64,000 nt of DNA from Affinirhizobium lemnae (GCF_022968395.1 NZ_JALJQZ010000008.1:92602-156601); one strand, 5' to 3'; positions 19,115-28,842 are shown, counted from the stretch's first letter. Notes: a model not told the origin generated them from the letters alone. Numbers and translations: made by a program.

Positions 19115-19537
19115 TCAGTTACCCGACGCTCCATTGGTTACGCCGCTGGCGCCATTATTGGCTGAGTGCTGTTCGCAGTTCGGCGTGCAGGAAAGAACTG
19201 CGCGATCCGTCTGTCGGAAGACACGAACGGTATTGCCTTCGTCGATCGAGACAAGCACCCGTTCATCAGCAATGGCATTGCCTTCTGCATCAAGGAGGAC
19301 AAGGTTCGTGGCGCCGTAGGACCGGCCCGTCAGAACGATGGTCAGTGGGTCCGCGACCGTTGCATCTGCCACCTGAGCATTCCCGACAATGACTTTGCTC
19401 ACTGGTCGATCGAGCTTCAGTATCCGTGCCTGATTCATGTAGACACGCATGATCCCCGCAGCTTCTTCGGAGAAGGCCATTGAAGGAAGAGCAAAAGAGA
19501 TGGCGGCCAAGAGCACGGCCAGCAAATTCGACGGCAT
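19115..19537 (-). CDS. Secretin-N-domain pilus assembly protein (CpaC N-terminal-like)
   Basis: The 140-residue protein has a signal peptide (about 1-23) and a single domain with the pattern KVIVGNAQVADATVADP..IVLTGRSYGATNLVLLD, which is the N-terminal domain of CpaC/RcpA secretins (compare VADPALADAV in the full-length CpaC at 21646). There is no secretin pore part. The C-terminus is N/G/S rich with two cysteines. It may be an accessory factor for the Tad secretin; this is inferred from the domain and position. Confidence 0.75.
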   Translation of the reverse strand: MPSNLLAVLLAAISFALPSMAFSEEAAGIMRVYMNQARILKLDRPVSKVIVGNAQVADATVADPLTIVLTGRSYGATNLVLLDAEGNAIADERVLVSIDEGNTVRVFRQTDRAVLSCTPNCEQHSANNGASGVTNGASGN

Positions 19538-19936
19538 GGGCTTTGAGCCTCTAAATCGATGTACTGTTTCAGACCATGACGCAATTTGGTGAATGAAACC
19601 TTAATGGCGCATTTCATGCCAAAATGTCGATTTGAGACAGCTTATTCGTGCTCAGGTTGTCTTATTTCGGGGCGCGTGTATTATTCTCTGAGAGCTAAAA
19701 TGGAAGCGATCTCAACGATTACAGAGATGATGCCATCAAAATAGGCCCTTAGGTAAAATTGAAACGATTCGCTTTATCGGTGTTTTACCACAGGGGTTGG
19801 AAGGCCTAGTTAACCTAATGCTAACCAGCTTTATTAAGTGAATGGAAATCGCCTCCCCGTAATTTGAGCTCACCGAACAGCGGACAACAGTTGTCGGCAA
19901 TGCTGAAAATAGAGATCCCCGGAGTAGGAGAGACGC
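19538..19936. other. Divergent control region between pilus assembly genes and pilin gene
   Basis: These 399 bases are AT-rich and I find no gene in them. They must hold the promoters for the minus-strand gene ending at 19115 and for the pilin gene. A CtrA-like half-site pair lies at 19810-19825. The pilin ribosome site (GGAGTAGGAGAG) is at the right end. Confidence 0.6.
19810..19825 (+). promoter_or_regulatory. Near-consensus CtrA box upstream of the pilin gene
   Basis: TTAA-N7-CTAAC differs at one base from the CtrA consensus TTAA-N7-TTAAC. It lies about 110 bases before the pilin start. In Caulobacter CtrA controls pilA; here regulation is inferred from the motif only. Confidence 0.4.
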
Positions 19937-20125
19937 ATGTCCAAGATTTTCGCACGTTTCGTAAAGGAAGAGTCCGGTGCAACGGCTATCGAATATGGCC
20001 TGATCGCCGCGCTCATTTCGGTCGCGCTCATTGCTGGTGCCAGCACGCTCGGCAACAACCTTAACAACACTTTCCAAAATATCTCAAATAAAATGAGCAA
20101 TGCAGCAACAAAAGCTGGGCAGTGA
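19937..20125 (+). CDS. ctpA: Flp/Fap-type major pilin (CtpA/PilA)
   Basis: The 62-residue prepilin has the Flp signature GATAIEYGLIAALISVALI, with the prepilin peptidase site before the hydrophobic helix and the conserved E-Y pair. The tail is short and polar (NN-rich), as in Agrobacterium CtpA. A strong GGAGTAGGAGAG ribosome site precedes the ATG. It is the first gene of the plus-strand pilus cluster. Confidence 0.92.
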   Translation: MSKIFARFVKEESGATAIEYGLIAALISVALIAGASTLGNNLNNTFQNISNKMSNAATKAGQ

Positions 20126-20193
20126 CGACGCTTTTGGATTGTTGGACTCGTTTCTCTCAGACTCGCAACAACTATAGCGTGGAAGATGAGGTA

Positions 20194-20688
20194 ATGCAGT
20201 TTATTTTTGCTGCCTTTTCTGCATGCTTAATCTATGCAGCACTTAGTGATTTTCTAACAATGAAGATCCCTAACTGGCTTAGCTTGGCGCTCATCATCCT
20301 ATTCATACCAGCCGCTTGGCTTTCTGAAATGTCCGCGGCCGCGATAGGCTACTCCCTCGGAGTGGCCGTCGCGGTTTTCGCGGTTTGTTTTCTGCTCTTC
20401 GTGCTGAACGTAATGGGTGGAGGCGATGCAAAGCTGCTAACGGCACTCGCGCTCTGGTTTGGCCTGACACCGGCTCTCCTGGTCTTCCTTGTCAATGTGG
20501 CGTTTGCGGGCGGAGTTTTGACCCTCGCCATACTCGCAATCCGTTGGAAATCGCATTGGGTGACCGATCGTGGTGTCTGGCTGCCCACATCGCTGACCAC
20601 GACGAAAAAGATCCCCTATGGGATAGCGATTGCTGTGGGCGCGCTCATGGCCATGCCGCAGGCGCCGATCTTTTTGGCGGCTCCCTGA
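20194..20688 (+). CDS. ctpB: Prepilin peptidase CpaA/TadV (CtpB)
   Basis: A 164-residue inner-membrane aspartyl protease with about five membrane segments that cleaves the Flp prepilin. The catalytic aspartates lie in AALSDFLTMKIPN near the N-terminus and in GGGDAK in the GxGD motif. The ATG at 20194 has a GAGG just upstream; a longer in-frame reading starting within the pilin stop region would add a polar N-terminus and is less likely. Confidence 0.88.
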   Translation: MQFIFAAFSACLIYAALSDFLTMKIPNWLSLALIILFIPAAWLSEMSAAAIGYSLGVAVAVFAVCFLLFVLNVMGGGDAKLLTALALWFGLTPALLVFLVNVAFAGGVLTLAILAIRWKSHWVTDRGVWLPTSLTTTKKIPYGIAIAVGALMAMPQAPIFLAAP

Positions 20689-20713
20689 GTTCGAAGACTT
20701 GCAACAAATTGAT

Positions 20714-20729
20714 TTAAACTCTGCTTAAC
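20714..20729 (+). promoter_or_regulatory. CtrA box (exact consensus) upstream of cpaB
   Basis: The sequence TTAA-ACTCTGC-TTAAC matches the CtrA consensus TTAA-N7-TTAAC exactly. It lies in the 127-base gap between the prepilin peptidase gene and cpaB, about 90 bases before the cpaB start, and suggests a second, cell-cycle-controlled promoter there. A further GTTAACC occurs at about 20749. Confidence 0.55.
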
Positions 20730-20815
20730 CATGTCTCATAGGCGGACGTTAACCATAATTACACCATTCGCGGTCAAATCTGCGGGGAACCAGTTGGTCC
20801 CGTCAAGGATTTGCC

Positions 20816-21625
20816 ATGAAACCCGCCCGTCTGATCATTCTTACCGTCGCTGTGGTTGCAGCCGGCCTTGCCGGTATGCTGGCATTGAGGCTGTCAGGTG
20901 AGAAGACTGTTGTCGAGACTCCTACGGAGATTATCCGTAAGGAGCCGACAATCAACGTCCTTGTCTCCTCGGCCAATCTCCCTGTCGGTGCACGCCTCAA
21001 CGAAAAATCGATTCACTGGATGGCCTGGCCTGAAAGCGGCTTGATGGAAGGTTTCATCACCGAGACCGCAAGGCCAAAGGCGGTCCAGGAACTGAACGGC
21101 GCCATCGTCCGTCTTCCGCTGTTTGCAGGCGAACCGATTCGCGCCGAAAAAGTCGCAGATTCCTCCAACCGAATCATGTCGTCCATTCTACCGAGTGGCA
21201 AGCGCGCCGTTGCAACTGAAATTTCCGTCGCCACCGGCGCTGGCGGCTTCGTGCTCCCTAATGACCGCGTCGATGTCATCATGGTTCGCAAAAACGAACA
21301 GGGCACCTACTCCACTGAGAATGTTCTCAACAATATCCGTGTTCTGGCGATTGATCAGCGTATCGAACAGAAGGAAGACGGATCGCAGGCGGTCATTGGT
21401 ACGACCGCCACGCTGGAACTTACTCCCGATCAGGCGCGCGTGATTGCTGTGGCACAGCAGATGGCAGATCGCCTGACGCTGTCGTTGCGATCAATCGCCG
21501 ACGTGCAGGAGTCGGATACGCAATTTGCTGATCATTTGCTGGCGGGTGGTGGAAAGGGCGAGGTGCAGATCATCAAATCAGGCTCCATCGTCAACATGAA
21601 CTCCACCGGCTCGATCCAGCGTTAA
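20816..21625 (+). CDS. ctpC: Flp pilus assembly protein CpaB/RcpC (CtpC)
   Basis: The 269-residue protein has an N-terminal membrane anchor (IILTVAVVAAGLAGMLAL) followed by a SAF domain (VLVSSANLPVGARL) and the RcpC region (VAPxD equivalent VLPNDRVDVIMVR). CpaB helps assemble or gate the secretin at the outer membrane. The next gene, cpaC, begins 20 bases downstream. Confidence 0.9.
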   Translation: MKPARLIILTVAVVAAGLAGMLALRLSGEKTVVETPTEIIRKEPTINVLVSSANLPVGARLNEKSIHWMAWPESGLMEGFITETARPKAVQELNGAIVRLPLFAGEPIRAEKVADSSNRIMSSILPSGKRAVATEISVATGAGGFVLPNDRVDVIMVRKNEQGTYSTENVLNNIRVLAIDQRIEQKEDGSQAVIGTTATLELTPDQARVIAVAQQMADRLTLSLRSIADVQESDTQFADHLLAGGGKGEVQIIKSGSIVNMNSTGSIQR

Positions 21626-21645
21626 GATTTTAGGGAGCAGTCACC

Positions 21646-23202
21646 GTGACATCCTGGAAAAGAATTTACAGAGCCTCCGCAGTCGCTTCCTTGAGCGTCT
21701 GCCTTGCCCTATCGGATCTGGCGGTCCTCCGGTCAACGGATACCGCCGAAGCCGCATCAGACAATATAGTGCGGATCTCCGAATCGGGGAAGGGCGTGCA
21801 CAAGCGGCTGAAGCTTGGCCTCAACAAGGCGCTGGTCGTTGATCTGCCGCAGGATGCGCATGATATCCTTGTTGCCGATCCCGCTTTGGCCGATGCGGTG
21901 ACAAGAACCTCGCGACGCATCTATCTGTTCGGAAAGTCGGTCGGTCAGACGAACATCTTCATCTTTGGCCCCGGCGGGCAGGAGATCGTGAGCCTGGATC
22001 TTGAAGTCGAGCGCGACATCGATGGCCTTCAGGCCAATCTGCGTCGCTTCCTGCCGGAATCGGACATCAAGGTCGAAATCGTGTCGGACAATATCGTTTT
22101 GACCGGCACCGTGCGCACGCCGCAGGACGCCGCGCAGGCAGAAAAGCTGGCGCAGGCCTTCCTCAAGGGTGGTGAAGCAACCACGAGAAATCGCACCGCT
22201 TCGGGCGGCGGTAATCAGCAGGGTGTCGCGATCTATGCCGAAGATCGCCAAGTGTCGCAGATCGTCAATCTTCTAACAATTCAAGGCGAGGATCAGGTAA
22301 CGCTGAAGGTCACCGTTGCCGAGGTCAATCGTCAGGTCCTGAAGCAATTGGGCTTTAATGGTTCGGTGCAAACGACAGGCAGCTCGGCCAGTGGTGGCAT
22401 TTCCTTCGCCAATCCGGTCAACCTCGGAAACGCTGCAGCGGTCGGTGGATTGGGTGGTGTCGTCGGTTCAATCGGAACCACTGCGATCTCGACCTATGTC
22501 AATGCCATGGAGCAGGCAGGCGTCATGCGAACGCTCGCGGAGCCCAGCCTGACAGCGATCTCCGGTCAGCAGGCTAAGTTCTACGTCGGTGGCGAATTCC
22601 GCCTGGCAGGCCAGCAGGAGGTGTCGCTGGATACCACGACGAACCGTCCTACGGTTTCTCGGAGCCTCGAGACCGTCAATTATGGTGTCGAGCTGAACTT
22701 CAAGCCGGTGGTGCTCTCGGCCGGACGCATTGCCCTCAATATCGAGACCAATGTTTCCGAGCCCACATACGAAGGTTCTGCGACGACCGGCAATGGCTCC
22801 TCGCTCTCTGTACCGGGCAACACCTACCTCTCGATCCGCAAGCGTGAGGCATCAACATCCGTTGAACTCCCATCGGGCGGTTCGATCGTGATTGCCGGGC
22901 TTGTTCAGGACAATGTCCGCCAGGCCATGTCCGGTCTGCCGGGTATCTCCAAGGTGCCGGTATTGGGCACCCTGTTCCGCAGCAAGGACTTCATCCGCAA
23001 CGAGACGGAACTCGTCATCATAGCGACGCCGTATCTTGTGCGCCCGGTTGCCCGCAATCAGCTTGCGCGCCCGGATGACAACTTCAATCCCGAAAACGAT
23101 GCAGCAATGTATTTCCTCAACCGCGTCAACAAGATCTACGGACGGAAAGACCCCGTTCCGGCCGCTCCCTACCATGGCGCCGTTGGTTTCATCTATAAGT
23201 GA
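21646..23202 (+). CDS. ctpD: Tad secretin CpaC/RcpA (CtpD)
   Basis: This outer-membrane channel for the pilus has 518 residues: a signal peptide (about 1-36), an N-terminal pilus domain (LNKALVVDLPQDAHDILVADP), a BON-like domain (IKVEIVSDNIVLTGTVRTPQDAAQAEK) and the secretin pore domain with VPVLGTLFRSKDF and ELVIIATPYLVRP. The GTG start at 21646 follows a GGGAGC. It lies between cpaB and the lipoprotein gene cpaD. Confidence 0.93.
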   Translation: MTSWKRIYRASAVASLSVCLALSDLAVLRSTDTAEAASDNIVRISESGKGVHKRLKLGLNKALVVDLPQDAHDILVADPALADAVTRTSRRIYLFGKSVGQTNIFIFGPGGQEIVSLDLEVERDIDGLQANLRRFLPESDIKVEIVSDNIVLTGTVRTPQDAAQAEKLAQAFLKGGEATTRNRTASGGGNQQGVAIYAEDRQVSQIVNLLTIQGEDQVTLKVTVAEVNRQVLKQLGFNGSVQTTGSSASGGISFANPVNLGNAAAVGGLGGVVGSIGTTAISTYVNAMEQAGVMRTLAEPSLTAISGQQAKFYVGGEFRLAGQQEVSLDTTTNRPTVSRSLETVNYGVELNFKPVVLSAGRIALNIETNVSEPTYEGSATTGNGSSLSVPGNTYLSIRKREASTSVELPSGGSIVIAGLVQDNVRQAMSGLPGISKVPVLGTLFRSKDFIRNETELVIIATPYLVRPVARNQLARPDDNFNPENDAAMYFLNRVNKIYGRKDPVPAAPYHGAVGFIYK

Positions 23203-23213
23203 GAGGCACGAGA

Positions 23214-23885
23214 ATGTTCACGAAATCCATTGCTCCGGCTCTCCTTCTACTTTCTGCCGGTCTCCTTACGGGCTGCGGCAATAGCCAACTGACAACCGGC
23301 TCCATCCCCATGGACTACCGCGAACGTCACCCAATCGTTCTGACCGACGCCCAGACGGCGCTCGATATTCCGGTTGGCGCAAACGATAGCCGCATGACGC
23401 TGGGGATGCGTGACACGGTCAAGGGCTTCGCACAGAACTTCGCCAACTCCTCTGCCGGTTTCATGCAGATCCAGGTACCGCAGGGATCGGTCAACGCCGG
23501 TGCGGCGGCGCACATGGCTGGCGATATCCGGAAGACCCTGCAGACGGCCGGAATTCGTGGCGACCGCATCGTCATGGCACGCTACAGCGCAGGCGGCCAT
23601 AACGATGCCGCCCCCATCCGGCTCTCCTTTGTCGCCACCAAGGCCGTGACAGGCGCTTGCGGCGAATGGCCGGAAGACCTGTCCGACAATACCTTTGGCA
23701 ATCGTAACTGGTATAATTTCGGTTGCGCCTCGCAGAACAATCTGGCTGCCCAGTTGGAAAGCCCGACCGATCTGCTCGGACCGCGCGCCCAGACCCCGAT
23801 CGATGCCGTTCAGCGCTCTCAGGTGATCAACACCTATCGCGGTACGAACACGAACAGCACGACGATCACGATCAACTCGAACTGA
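23214..23885 (+). CDS. ctpE: CpaD-type pilus lipoprotein (CtpE)
   Basis: The 223-residue protein has a lipoprotein signal with the lipobox LLTGC, followed by TTGSIPMDYRERHPIVL, the usual CpaD opening. Four cysteines in total include GACGEWPEDL and NFGCASQNN, the conserved CpaD C-terminal pattern. It supports the CpaC secretin in the outer membrane. I chose the ATG at 23214, preceded by GAGAGG. Confidence 0.9.
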   Translation: MFTKSIAPALLLLSAGLLTGCGNSQLTTGSIPMDYRERHPIVLTDAQTALDIPVGANDSRMTLGMRDTVKGFAQNFANSSAGFMQIQVPQGSVNAGAAAHMAGDIRKTLQTAGIRGDRIVMARYSAGGHNDAAPIRLSFVATKAVTGACGEWPEDLSDNTFGNRNWYNFGCASQNNLAAQLESPTDLLGPRAQTPIDAVQRSQVINTYRGTNTNSTTITINSN

Positions 23886-23899
23886 GCAGGTAAGCTGAC

Positions 23900-25189
23900 A
23901 TGAGCGCGATCGATTACGAGATCCGGACGCCGGGCGGATCGCCAGAGGCAATCGAGGAACACAGCCGCCCCGCCGATCTGGAGGCGCTGCGTCCGCTGCC
24001 GCGCATTTCCGTGCATGCATTCTGTGAAACCGATACGATGCATCGGGTGATGGAGCGTCTGGGTCAGGATCGGCGCATGGCCAAGGTTAACCTTCGGGTT
24101 ACCAGTGGCAGCACGGATGCGGCAGCAAACATGTTTGCCGCGGCACCAACGCCCAATCTGATCATCCTCGAAACCGATGCTGAACCTGCCGATGTGCTGA
24201 TGGAGCTTGCTCCGCTGGCACAGGTTTGTGATCCTTCCACGCGCGTCATCGTCATCGGCAGACATAACGATATTTCGCTCTACCGCGATCTGATTCGCAA
24301 TGGCATTTCCGAATATCTGGTCGGGCCGGTGAAGATGCCTGATCTGCTCGGTGCTATCGCAGCGATCTTCGTCGACCCGGAAGCGGAACCACTTGGTCGT
24401 TCCATCGCCTTCATAGGCGCAAAGGGCGGCGTGGGATCGTCCACGATTGCACATAACTGCGCCTTCGGCATCTCGTCGCTTTTCTCTACCGAGACCATCC
24501 TTGCCGATCTGGACCTTGCCTATGGAACGGCGAATATCGATTTCGACCAGGATCCGGCCCAAGGCATCGCAGAAGCGGTTTATGCGCCTGAACGACTGGA
24601 TGAAGTCTTTCTCGACCGTCTGCTGACAAAATGTTCTGAACACCTGTCTCTGCTGGCTGCGCCCTCATTGCTGGACCGCGCCTATGATTTCGATCGTGCT
24701 GCCTTCCAGCCCGTCGTCGACGTGCTGCAGCGCAGCGCTCCAGTCGCTGTTCTGGATGTTCCACATGCTTGGAACGAGTGGACCCGTTCGCTGTTGGCGG
24801 AGGTCGACGAGATCGTCATCACCGCCACTCCCGACCTTGCCAATCTGCGCAACACGAAGAATTTGCTGGATGCCCTGAAGAGGCTGCGCCCCAACGACAA
24901 GGCGCCGCATCTGGTTCTCAATCAGGTCGGCATGCCAAAGCGTCCGGAAATAGCGCCATCCGATTTCCTGCAGCCGCTGGAAGTCGAACCGATTGCCATC
25001 ATTCCGTTCGACGCCCAGCTGTTCGGCAATGCCGCAAACAGTGGTCGCATGATTTCGGAACTCGATGCGAAATCGCCAACGGCGGAAACCTTTTCCCAGA
25101 TCGCTCACGTGGTGACGGGCCGCAATTCTGCAAAGAAGATCAGGAAGGGTGGTCTCAGTAAGATGTTGGGACTGCTCGCTCGTAAGTAA
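23900..25189 (+). CDS. ctpF: CpaE/TadZ pilus localisation ATPase (CtpF)
   Basis: The 429-residue protein has an atypical receiver-like domain (about 45-155) and a ParA/MinD-type ATPase domain. The deviant Walker A is GAKGGVGSST near 172-181, and LADLDLAYGTANIDF follows as the switch region. CpaE/TadZ marks the pole where the pilus machine is built. It lies 14 bases after cpaD. Confidence 0.92.
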   Translation: MSAIDYEIRTPGGSPEAIEEHSRPADLEALRPLPRISVHAFCETDTMHRVMERLGQDRRMAKVNLRVTSGSTDAAANMFAAAPTPNLIILETDAEPADVLMELAPLAQVCDPSTRVIVIGRHNDISLYRDLIRNGISEYLVGPVKMPDLLGAIAAIFVDPEAEPLGRSIAFIGAKGGVGSSTIAHNCAFGISSLFSTETILADLDLAYGTANIDFDQDPAQGIAEAVYAPERLDEVFLDRLLTKCSEHLSLLAAPSLLDRAYDFDRAAFQPVVDVLQRSAPVAVLDVPHAWNEWTRSLLAEVDEIVITATPDLANLRNTKNLLDALKRLRPNDKAPHLVLNQVGMPKRPEIAPSDFLQPLEVEPIAIIPFDAQLFGNAANSGRMISELDAKSPTAETFSQIAHVVTGRNSAKKIRKGGLSKMLGLLARK

Positions 25190-25222
25190 GACTGACATCA
25201 GGTTTAGGAACTGGATCGCGGA

Positions 25223-26734
25223 ATGTTTGGAAAACGTGGACATGAAGGCTTCGGCAAGTCGGTTTCGCCGACGGCGGTGCCTCAGCCTATTCAGCCGACA
25301 ACGGCTTCGATGGGCCAGGGTGTTCAGCCTGACGGATCTACCGATCTTCTCCTCGATATCGGAAGTGGTCCGACAGCGTCGGTATCCCGGCAGGCGGTTG
25401 CAACGCCTCCGCTAGCGCCCGGAGCGGCTCAACGCCGCCGTCCTGCCCGGGATGAAGGCTATTACGATACGAAAGCCCAGGTCTTTTCTGCTCTCATCGA
25501 CACGATCGATCTTTCCCAGCTTGCCAAGCTCGACGGTGAAAGTGCCCGCGAGGAAATTCGCGATATCGTCAATGATATCATCACGATCAAGAATTTTGCG
25601 ATGTCGATCGCCGAGCAGGAAGAACTGCTTGAAGACATTTGCAATGACGTTCTGGGCTACGGTCCTCTGGAGCCTCTGCTGGCGCGTGACGATATTGCTG
25701 ACATCATGGTGAATGGCGCCGGCCAAACCTTTATCGAAGTCAGCGGCAAGACTGTCGAATCGGAAATTCGGTTCCGCGACAACGGTCAGCTCCTGTCGAT
25801 CTGCCAGCGCATCGTGAGCCAGGTGGGCCGACGGGTGGATGAGTCCTCGCCCATCTGCGACGCGCGCCTGCCAGACGGTTCGCGTGTAAACGTCATCGCG
25901 CCGCCCTTAGCGCTGGATGGCCCCGCACTGACCATTCGTAAGTTCAAAAAGGACAAGCTGACGCTCGATCAGTTGGTCAAGTTCGGGTCGATCACGCCGG
26001 AGGGTGCCGCAGTCCTGCAGATCATCGGACGCGTTCGCTGTAACGTTGTCATTTCTGGCGGTACGGGCTCTGGTAAGACAACGCTGCTCAACTGCCTGAC
26101 GCGCTATATCGACGGACATGAGCGCATCATTACTTGCGAAGATACGGCCGAATTGCAGCTTCAGCAGCCGCATGTCGTGAGGCTTGAAACCCGACCGCCC
26201 AATATCGAAGGCGAGGGCGAAATCACCATGCGCGATCTCGTCAAGAACTGCCTTCGTATGCGCCCGGAGCGCATCATCGTTGGTGAAGTGCGTGGACCGG
26301 AGGTTTTCGACCTCTTACAGGCGATGAACACCGGTCACGACGGTTCCATGGGTACCATCCACGCCAATACCCCGCGCGAGTGCCTGTCGCGCATGGAATC
26401 GATGATTGCAATGGGTGGTTTCAGCCTGCCCGCGAAGACAGTACGTGAAATCATATCGGGTTCGGTGGATGTCATCGTCCAGGCCGCGCGTCTACGTGAT
26501 GGCACACGTCGCATCACCCACATCACCGAAGTGGTGGGCATGGAAGGTGACGTCATCGTCACGCAGGATCTCGTCCGCTACGAGATGGAGGGCGAAGATG
26601 CGATGGGTCGCATCATCGGTCGCCACGTATCGACCGGTATATCAAAGCCGCATTTCTGGGATCGCGCCCGCTATTACAACGAAGAGCGGCGTCTGGCTGC
26701 GGCGCTGGACCAGATGGAAGTCAAGTCCAACTGA
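25223..26734 (+). CDS. ctpG: Pilus secretion ATPase CpaF/TadA (CtpG)
   Basis: This hexameric type II/IV secretion ATPase powers pilin assembly. The 503-residue protein has a disordered N-terminus (about 1-75, P/Q/A rich), an N-terminal domain with [20 protein letters not shown], Walker [10 protein letters not shown] near 279, an Asp box (CEDTAELQL), Walker [14 protein letters not shown] and a His box ([16 protein letters not shown]). Genes for TadB and TadC follow with short gaps. Confidence 0.95.
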   Translation: MFGKRGHEGFGKSVSPTAVPQPIQPTTASMGQGVQPDGSTDLLLDIGSGPTASVSRQAVATPPLAPGAAQRRRPARDEGYYDTKAQVFSALIDTIDLSQLAKLDGESAREEIRDIVNDIITIKNFAMSIAEQEELLEDICNDVLGYGPLEPLLARDDIADIMVNGAGQTFIEVSGKTVESEIRFRDNGQLLSICQRIVSQVGRRVDESSPICDARLPDGSRVNVIAPPLALDGPALTIRKFKKDKLTLDQLVKFGSITPEGAAVLQIIGRVRCNVVISGGTGSGKTTLLNCLTRYIDGHERIITCEDTAELQLQQPHVVRLETRPPNIEGEGEITMRDLVKNCLRMRPERIIVGEVRGPEVFDLLQAMNTGHDGSMGTIHANTPRECLSRMESMIAMGGFSLPAKTVREIISGSVDVIVQAARLRDGTRRITHITEVVGMEGDVIVTQDLVRYEMEGEDAMGRIIGRHVSTGISKPHFWDRARYYNEERRLAAALDQMEVKSN

Positions 26735-26751
26735 TAGAGGAGAGGCCGGCA

Positions 26752-27756
26752 ATGGATCTGACTGTCATCGCCCTTGCGGGCCTCGTTGCCATTGCGGCTT
26801 CCGGACTGGCCTATGCCTTTCTCTTTTCGCGCATCGAAGTGGAAAAGAAGACCACCACGCGGGTGAGCCGGGTGGCCGCAGGTGAAATTGATCGTGCACA
26901 GGTGAAGGCTGCCAAGGACCGCGTTCAGGAGCTTTCCAAGCGTCGCAAATCGATGCAGGAGTCCCTGAAGGATCTCGAAAAAAAACAAAAGGAAAAGGAC
27001 AGGAAGTTCGGCGGCCAGAGCATCAAGGCAAAGCTCCCGCGCTCGGGTCTGCCGTTGACGCCAGGTCGCTTCTATACATTCAGCGCCTTGCTCGGTGGTC
27101 TTGTCGCTTTGTTGTGCCTGATGGCCGGAATGCCGATAGTCGCCATACTCGGCCTGGGCTTTGTCGCTGGCGTAGGCGTACCACGCTGGATCATCGGTTT
27201 TCTCATCAAGCGACGTCAGGACAGGTTTCTCGAAGAATTGCCGAACGCCCTGGAAGTCATGGTGCGCTCCATTCGTTCCGGCCTGCCGCTGAACGATGCG
27301 ATCCGGTTGATTGCGACCGATGGTCAGGAGCCCGTCAAGAGCGAATTTCGGCGTGTAGTCGAAGCGCAGCAGGTGGGCCTGAGTGTGCCGGAAGCTTGTG
27401 CCCGCATGCTGTTGACCATGCCTTTATCCGAAGTCAACTTCTTCTCGATCGTCATCACGATCCAGTCTCAGGCTGGCGGCAACCTTTCCGAGGCCCTTCA
27501 GAATCTCGCCAGGGTTCTGCGCGAGCGCCGCAAGATGAAGGCCAAGGTCAACGCGCTTTCGATGGAAGCGAAGGCGTCAGCGGTCATTATCGGCGCGCTT
27601 CCCTTCATCGTGGCAACGCTCGTCTACCTCACTTCGCCGCATTACATCTCGATCCTCTTCACCGATCCGAGAGGCCATATCATCCTATTGTTCTCCGGTT
27701 TCTGGATGGCGATCGGAATCTTCATCATGCGCAATATGATCAACTTTGACATCTGA
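26752..27756 (+). CDS. ctpH: Tad inner-membrane platform protein TadB (CtpH)
   Basis: A 334-residue membrane protein with an N-terminal helix, a lysine-rich cytoplasmic part (KKQKEKDRKFGG), two central helices, the T2SF domain (RFLEELPNALEVMVRSIRSGLPLNDAI) and a C-terminal helix pair. It pairs with TadC to anchor CpaF. It starts 17 bases after cpaF and is followed after 8 bases by tadC. Confidence 0.92.
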   Translation: MDLTVIALAGLVAIAASGLAYAFLFSRIEVEKKTTTRVSRVAAGEIDRAQVKAAKDRVQELSKRRKSMQESLKDLEKKQKEKDRKFGGQSIKAKLPRSGLPLTPGRFYTFSALLGGLVALLCLMAGMPIVAILGLGFVAGVGVPRWIIGFLIKRRQDRFLEELPNALEVMVRSIRSGLPLNDAIRLIATDGQEPVKSEFRRVVEAQQVGLSVPEACARMLLTMPLSEVNFFSIVITIQSQAGGNLSEALQNLARVLRERRKMKAKVNALSMEAKASAVIIGALPFIVATLVYLTSPHYISILFTDPRGHIILLFSGFWMAIGIFIMRNMINFDI

Positions 27757-27764
27757 GGTCTGAT

Positions 27765-28745
27765 ATGTCGGAAGAACTGGCTGCCAGCCTTACAGATCCT
27801 GCAATGCTGCTGGCCTTGCTTGTCGCAGTTGCCGTCTTTGCAACAATCTATACGCTCGTTCTGCCTCTTTTCGAGGGACGTGATCTTAACAAGCGGATGA
27901 AGGCTGTTTCCACCGAGCGCGAACAGATGCGACTTCGCGAACGCGCCAGAATGAATTCCGAGACCAGCCGGGCAACGCTCAGGACACAGAACAACACATC
28001 CGCTATGCAGATTGTGGAACGGTTCAACCTTCGCCAGGCACTTGTCGACGACAACACGGTCAACCGGCTGAAGGCGGCGGGTCTTCGCACGCAAAACGCC
28101 CTCAACGTGTTTCTTGCCGCGCGCTTTCTGCTTCCCTTTCTGTTTCTGGCGGTCGTCGGCTTCTGGATTTTCGGCCTTGGCAACTTGGCAGATAAGCCGT
28201 TTGCCGTGCGCCTGTTCGTGGCGATTGCCGCGGCCTATATCGGCTTTTACGCACCGAACATCTTTGTCTCCAACCGTATCACCAAGCGGCAGGCATCCAT
28301 TAAGCGTGCATGGCCGGATGCTCTCGATCTCATGTTGATCTGCGTCGAATCCGGCATATCCCTGGAAGCTGCCATGCGCCGCGTGGCAGAGGAAATTGCG
28401 CAGCAATCAGCGCCTCTGGCCGAAGAAATGGTTCTGACGACGGCTGAGCTTTCCTTCCTTCCCGACAGGCGTGTTGCGCTTGAAAACCTTGCCATCCGCA
28501 CGCAGCTCGACATCGTCAAAGCCGTGACAACGGCGCTCATCCAGGCCGACCGTTATGGAACGCCGGTGGCACAGGCTCTTCGCGTGCTGGCGCAGGAAGG
28601 TCGCGACGAGCGGATGAACGAGGCCGAAAAGAAGGCTGCAGCACTTCCGCCGAAGCTGACGGTTCCCATGATCGTATTCTTCCTGCCTGTGCTCATTGCG
28701 GTCATTCTCGGTCCCGCAGGTATTCAGGTGGCCGACCGCTTCTGA
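27765..28745 (+). CDS. ctpI: Tad inner-membrane platform protein TadC (CtpI)
   Basis: The 326-residue membrane protein is the second T2SF platform subunit, with the domain KRAWPDALDLMLICVESGISLEAAMRRVAEE and a C-terminal hydrophobic segment (PMIVFFLPVLIAVILGPAGIQV). It is the last plus-strand gene of the pilus operon and is followed by a hairpin terminator. Confidence 0.92.
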   Translation: MSEELAASLTDPAMLLALLVAVAVFATIYTLVLPLFEGRDLNKRMKAVSTEREQMRLRERARMNSETSRATLRTQNNTSAMQIVERFNLRQALVDDNTVNRLKAAGLRTQNALNVFLAARFLLPFLFLAVVGFWIFGLGNLADKPFAVRLFVAIAAAYIGFYAPNIFVSNRITKRQASIKRAWPDALDLMLICVESGISLEAAMRRVAEEIAQQSAPLAEEMVLTTAELSFLPDRRVALENLAIRTQLDIVKAVTTALIQADRYGTPVAQALRVLAQEGRDERMNEAEKKAAALPPKLTVPMIVFFLPVLIAVILGPAGIQVADRF

Positions 28746-28774
28746 CAAGGCTTGCTCCATCCCGGTACATGTTG

Positions 28775-28808
28775 AAAGGGCCGCTCCAAAACCGGAGAGG
28801 CCCTTTTC
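28775..28808 (+). terminator. Terminator of the pilus operon
   Basis: AAAGGGCC at 28775-28782 pairs with GGCCCTTT at 28799-28806, with further pairing (CTCC/GGAG) inside and a T-rich exit on the plus strand. It also lies just beyond the end of the minus-strand TadD-like gene. Confidence 0.8.
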
Positions 28809-28842
28809 ATTGGATGCGATGTTCAAGGAAAGTGCGGCTTGA

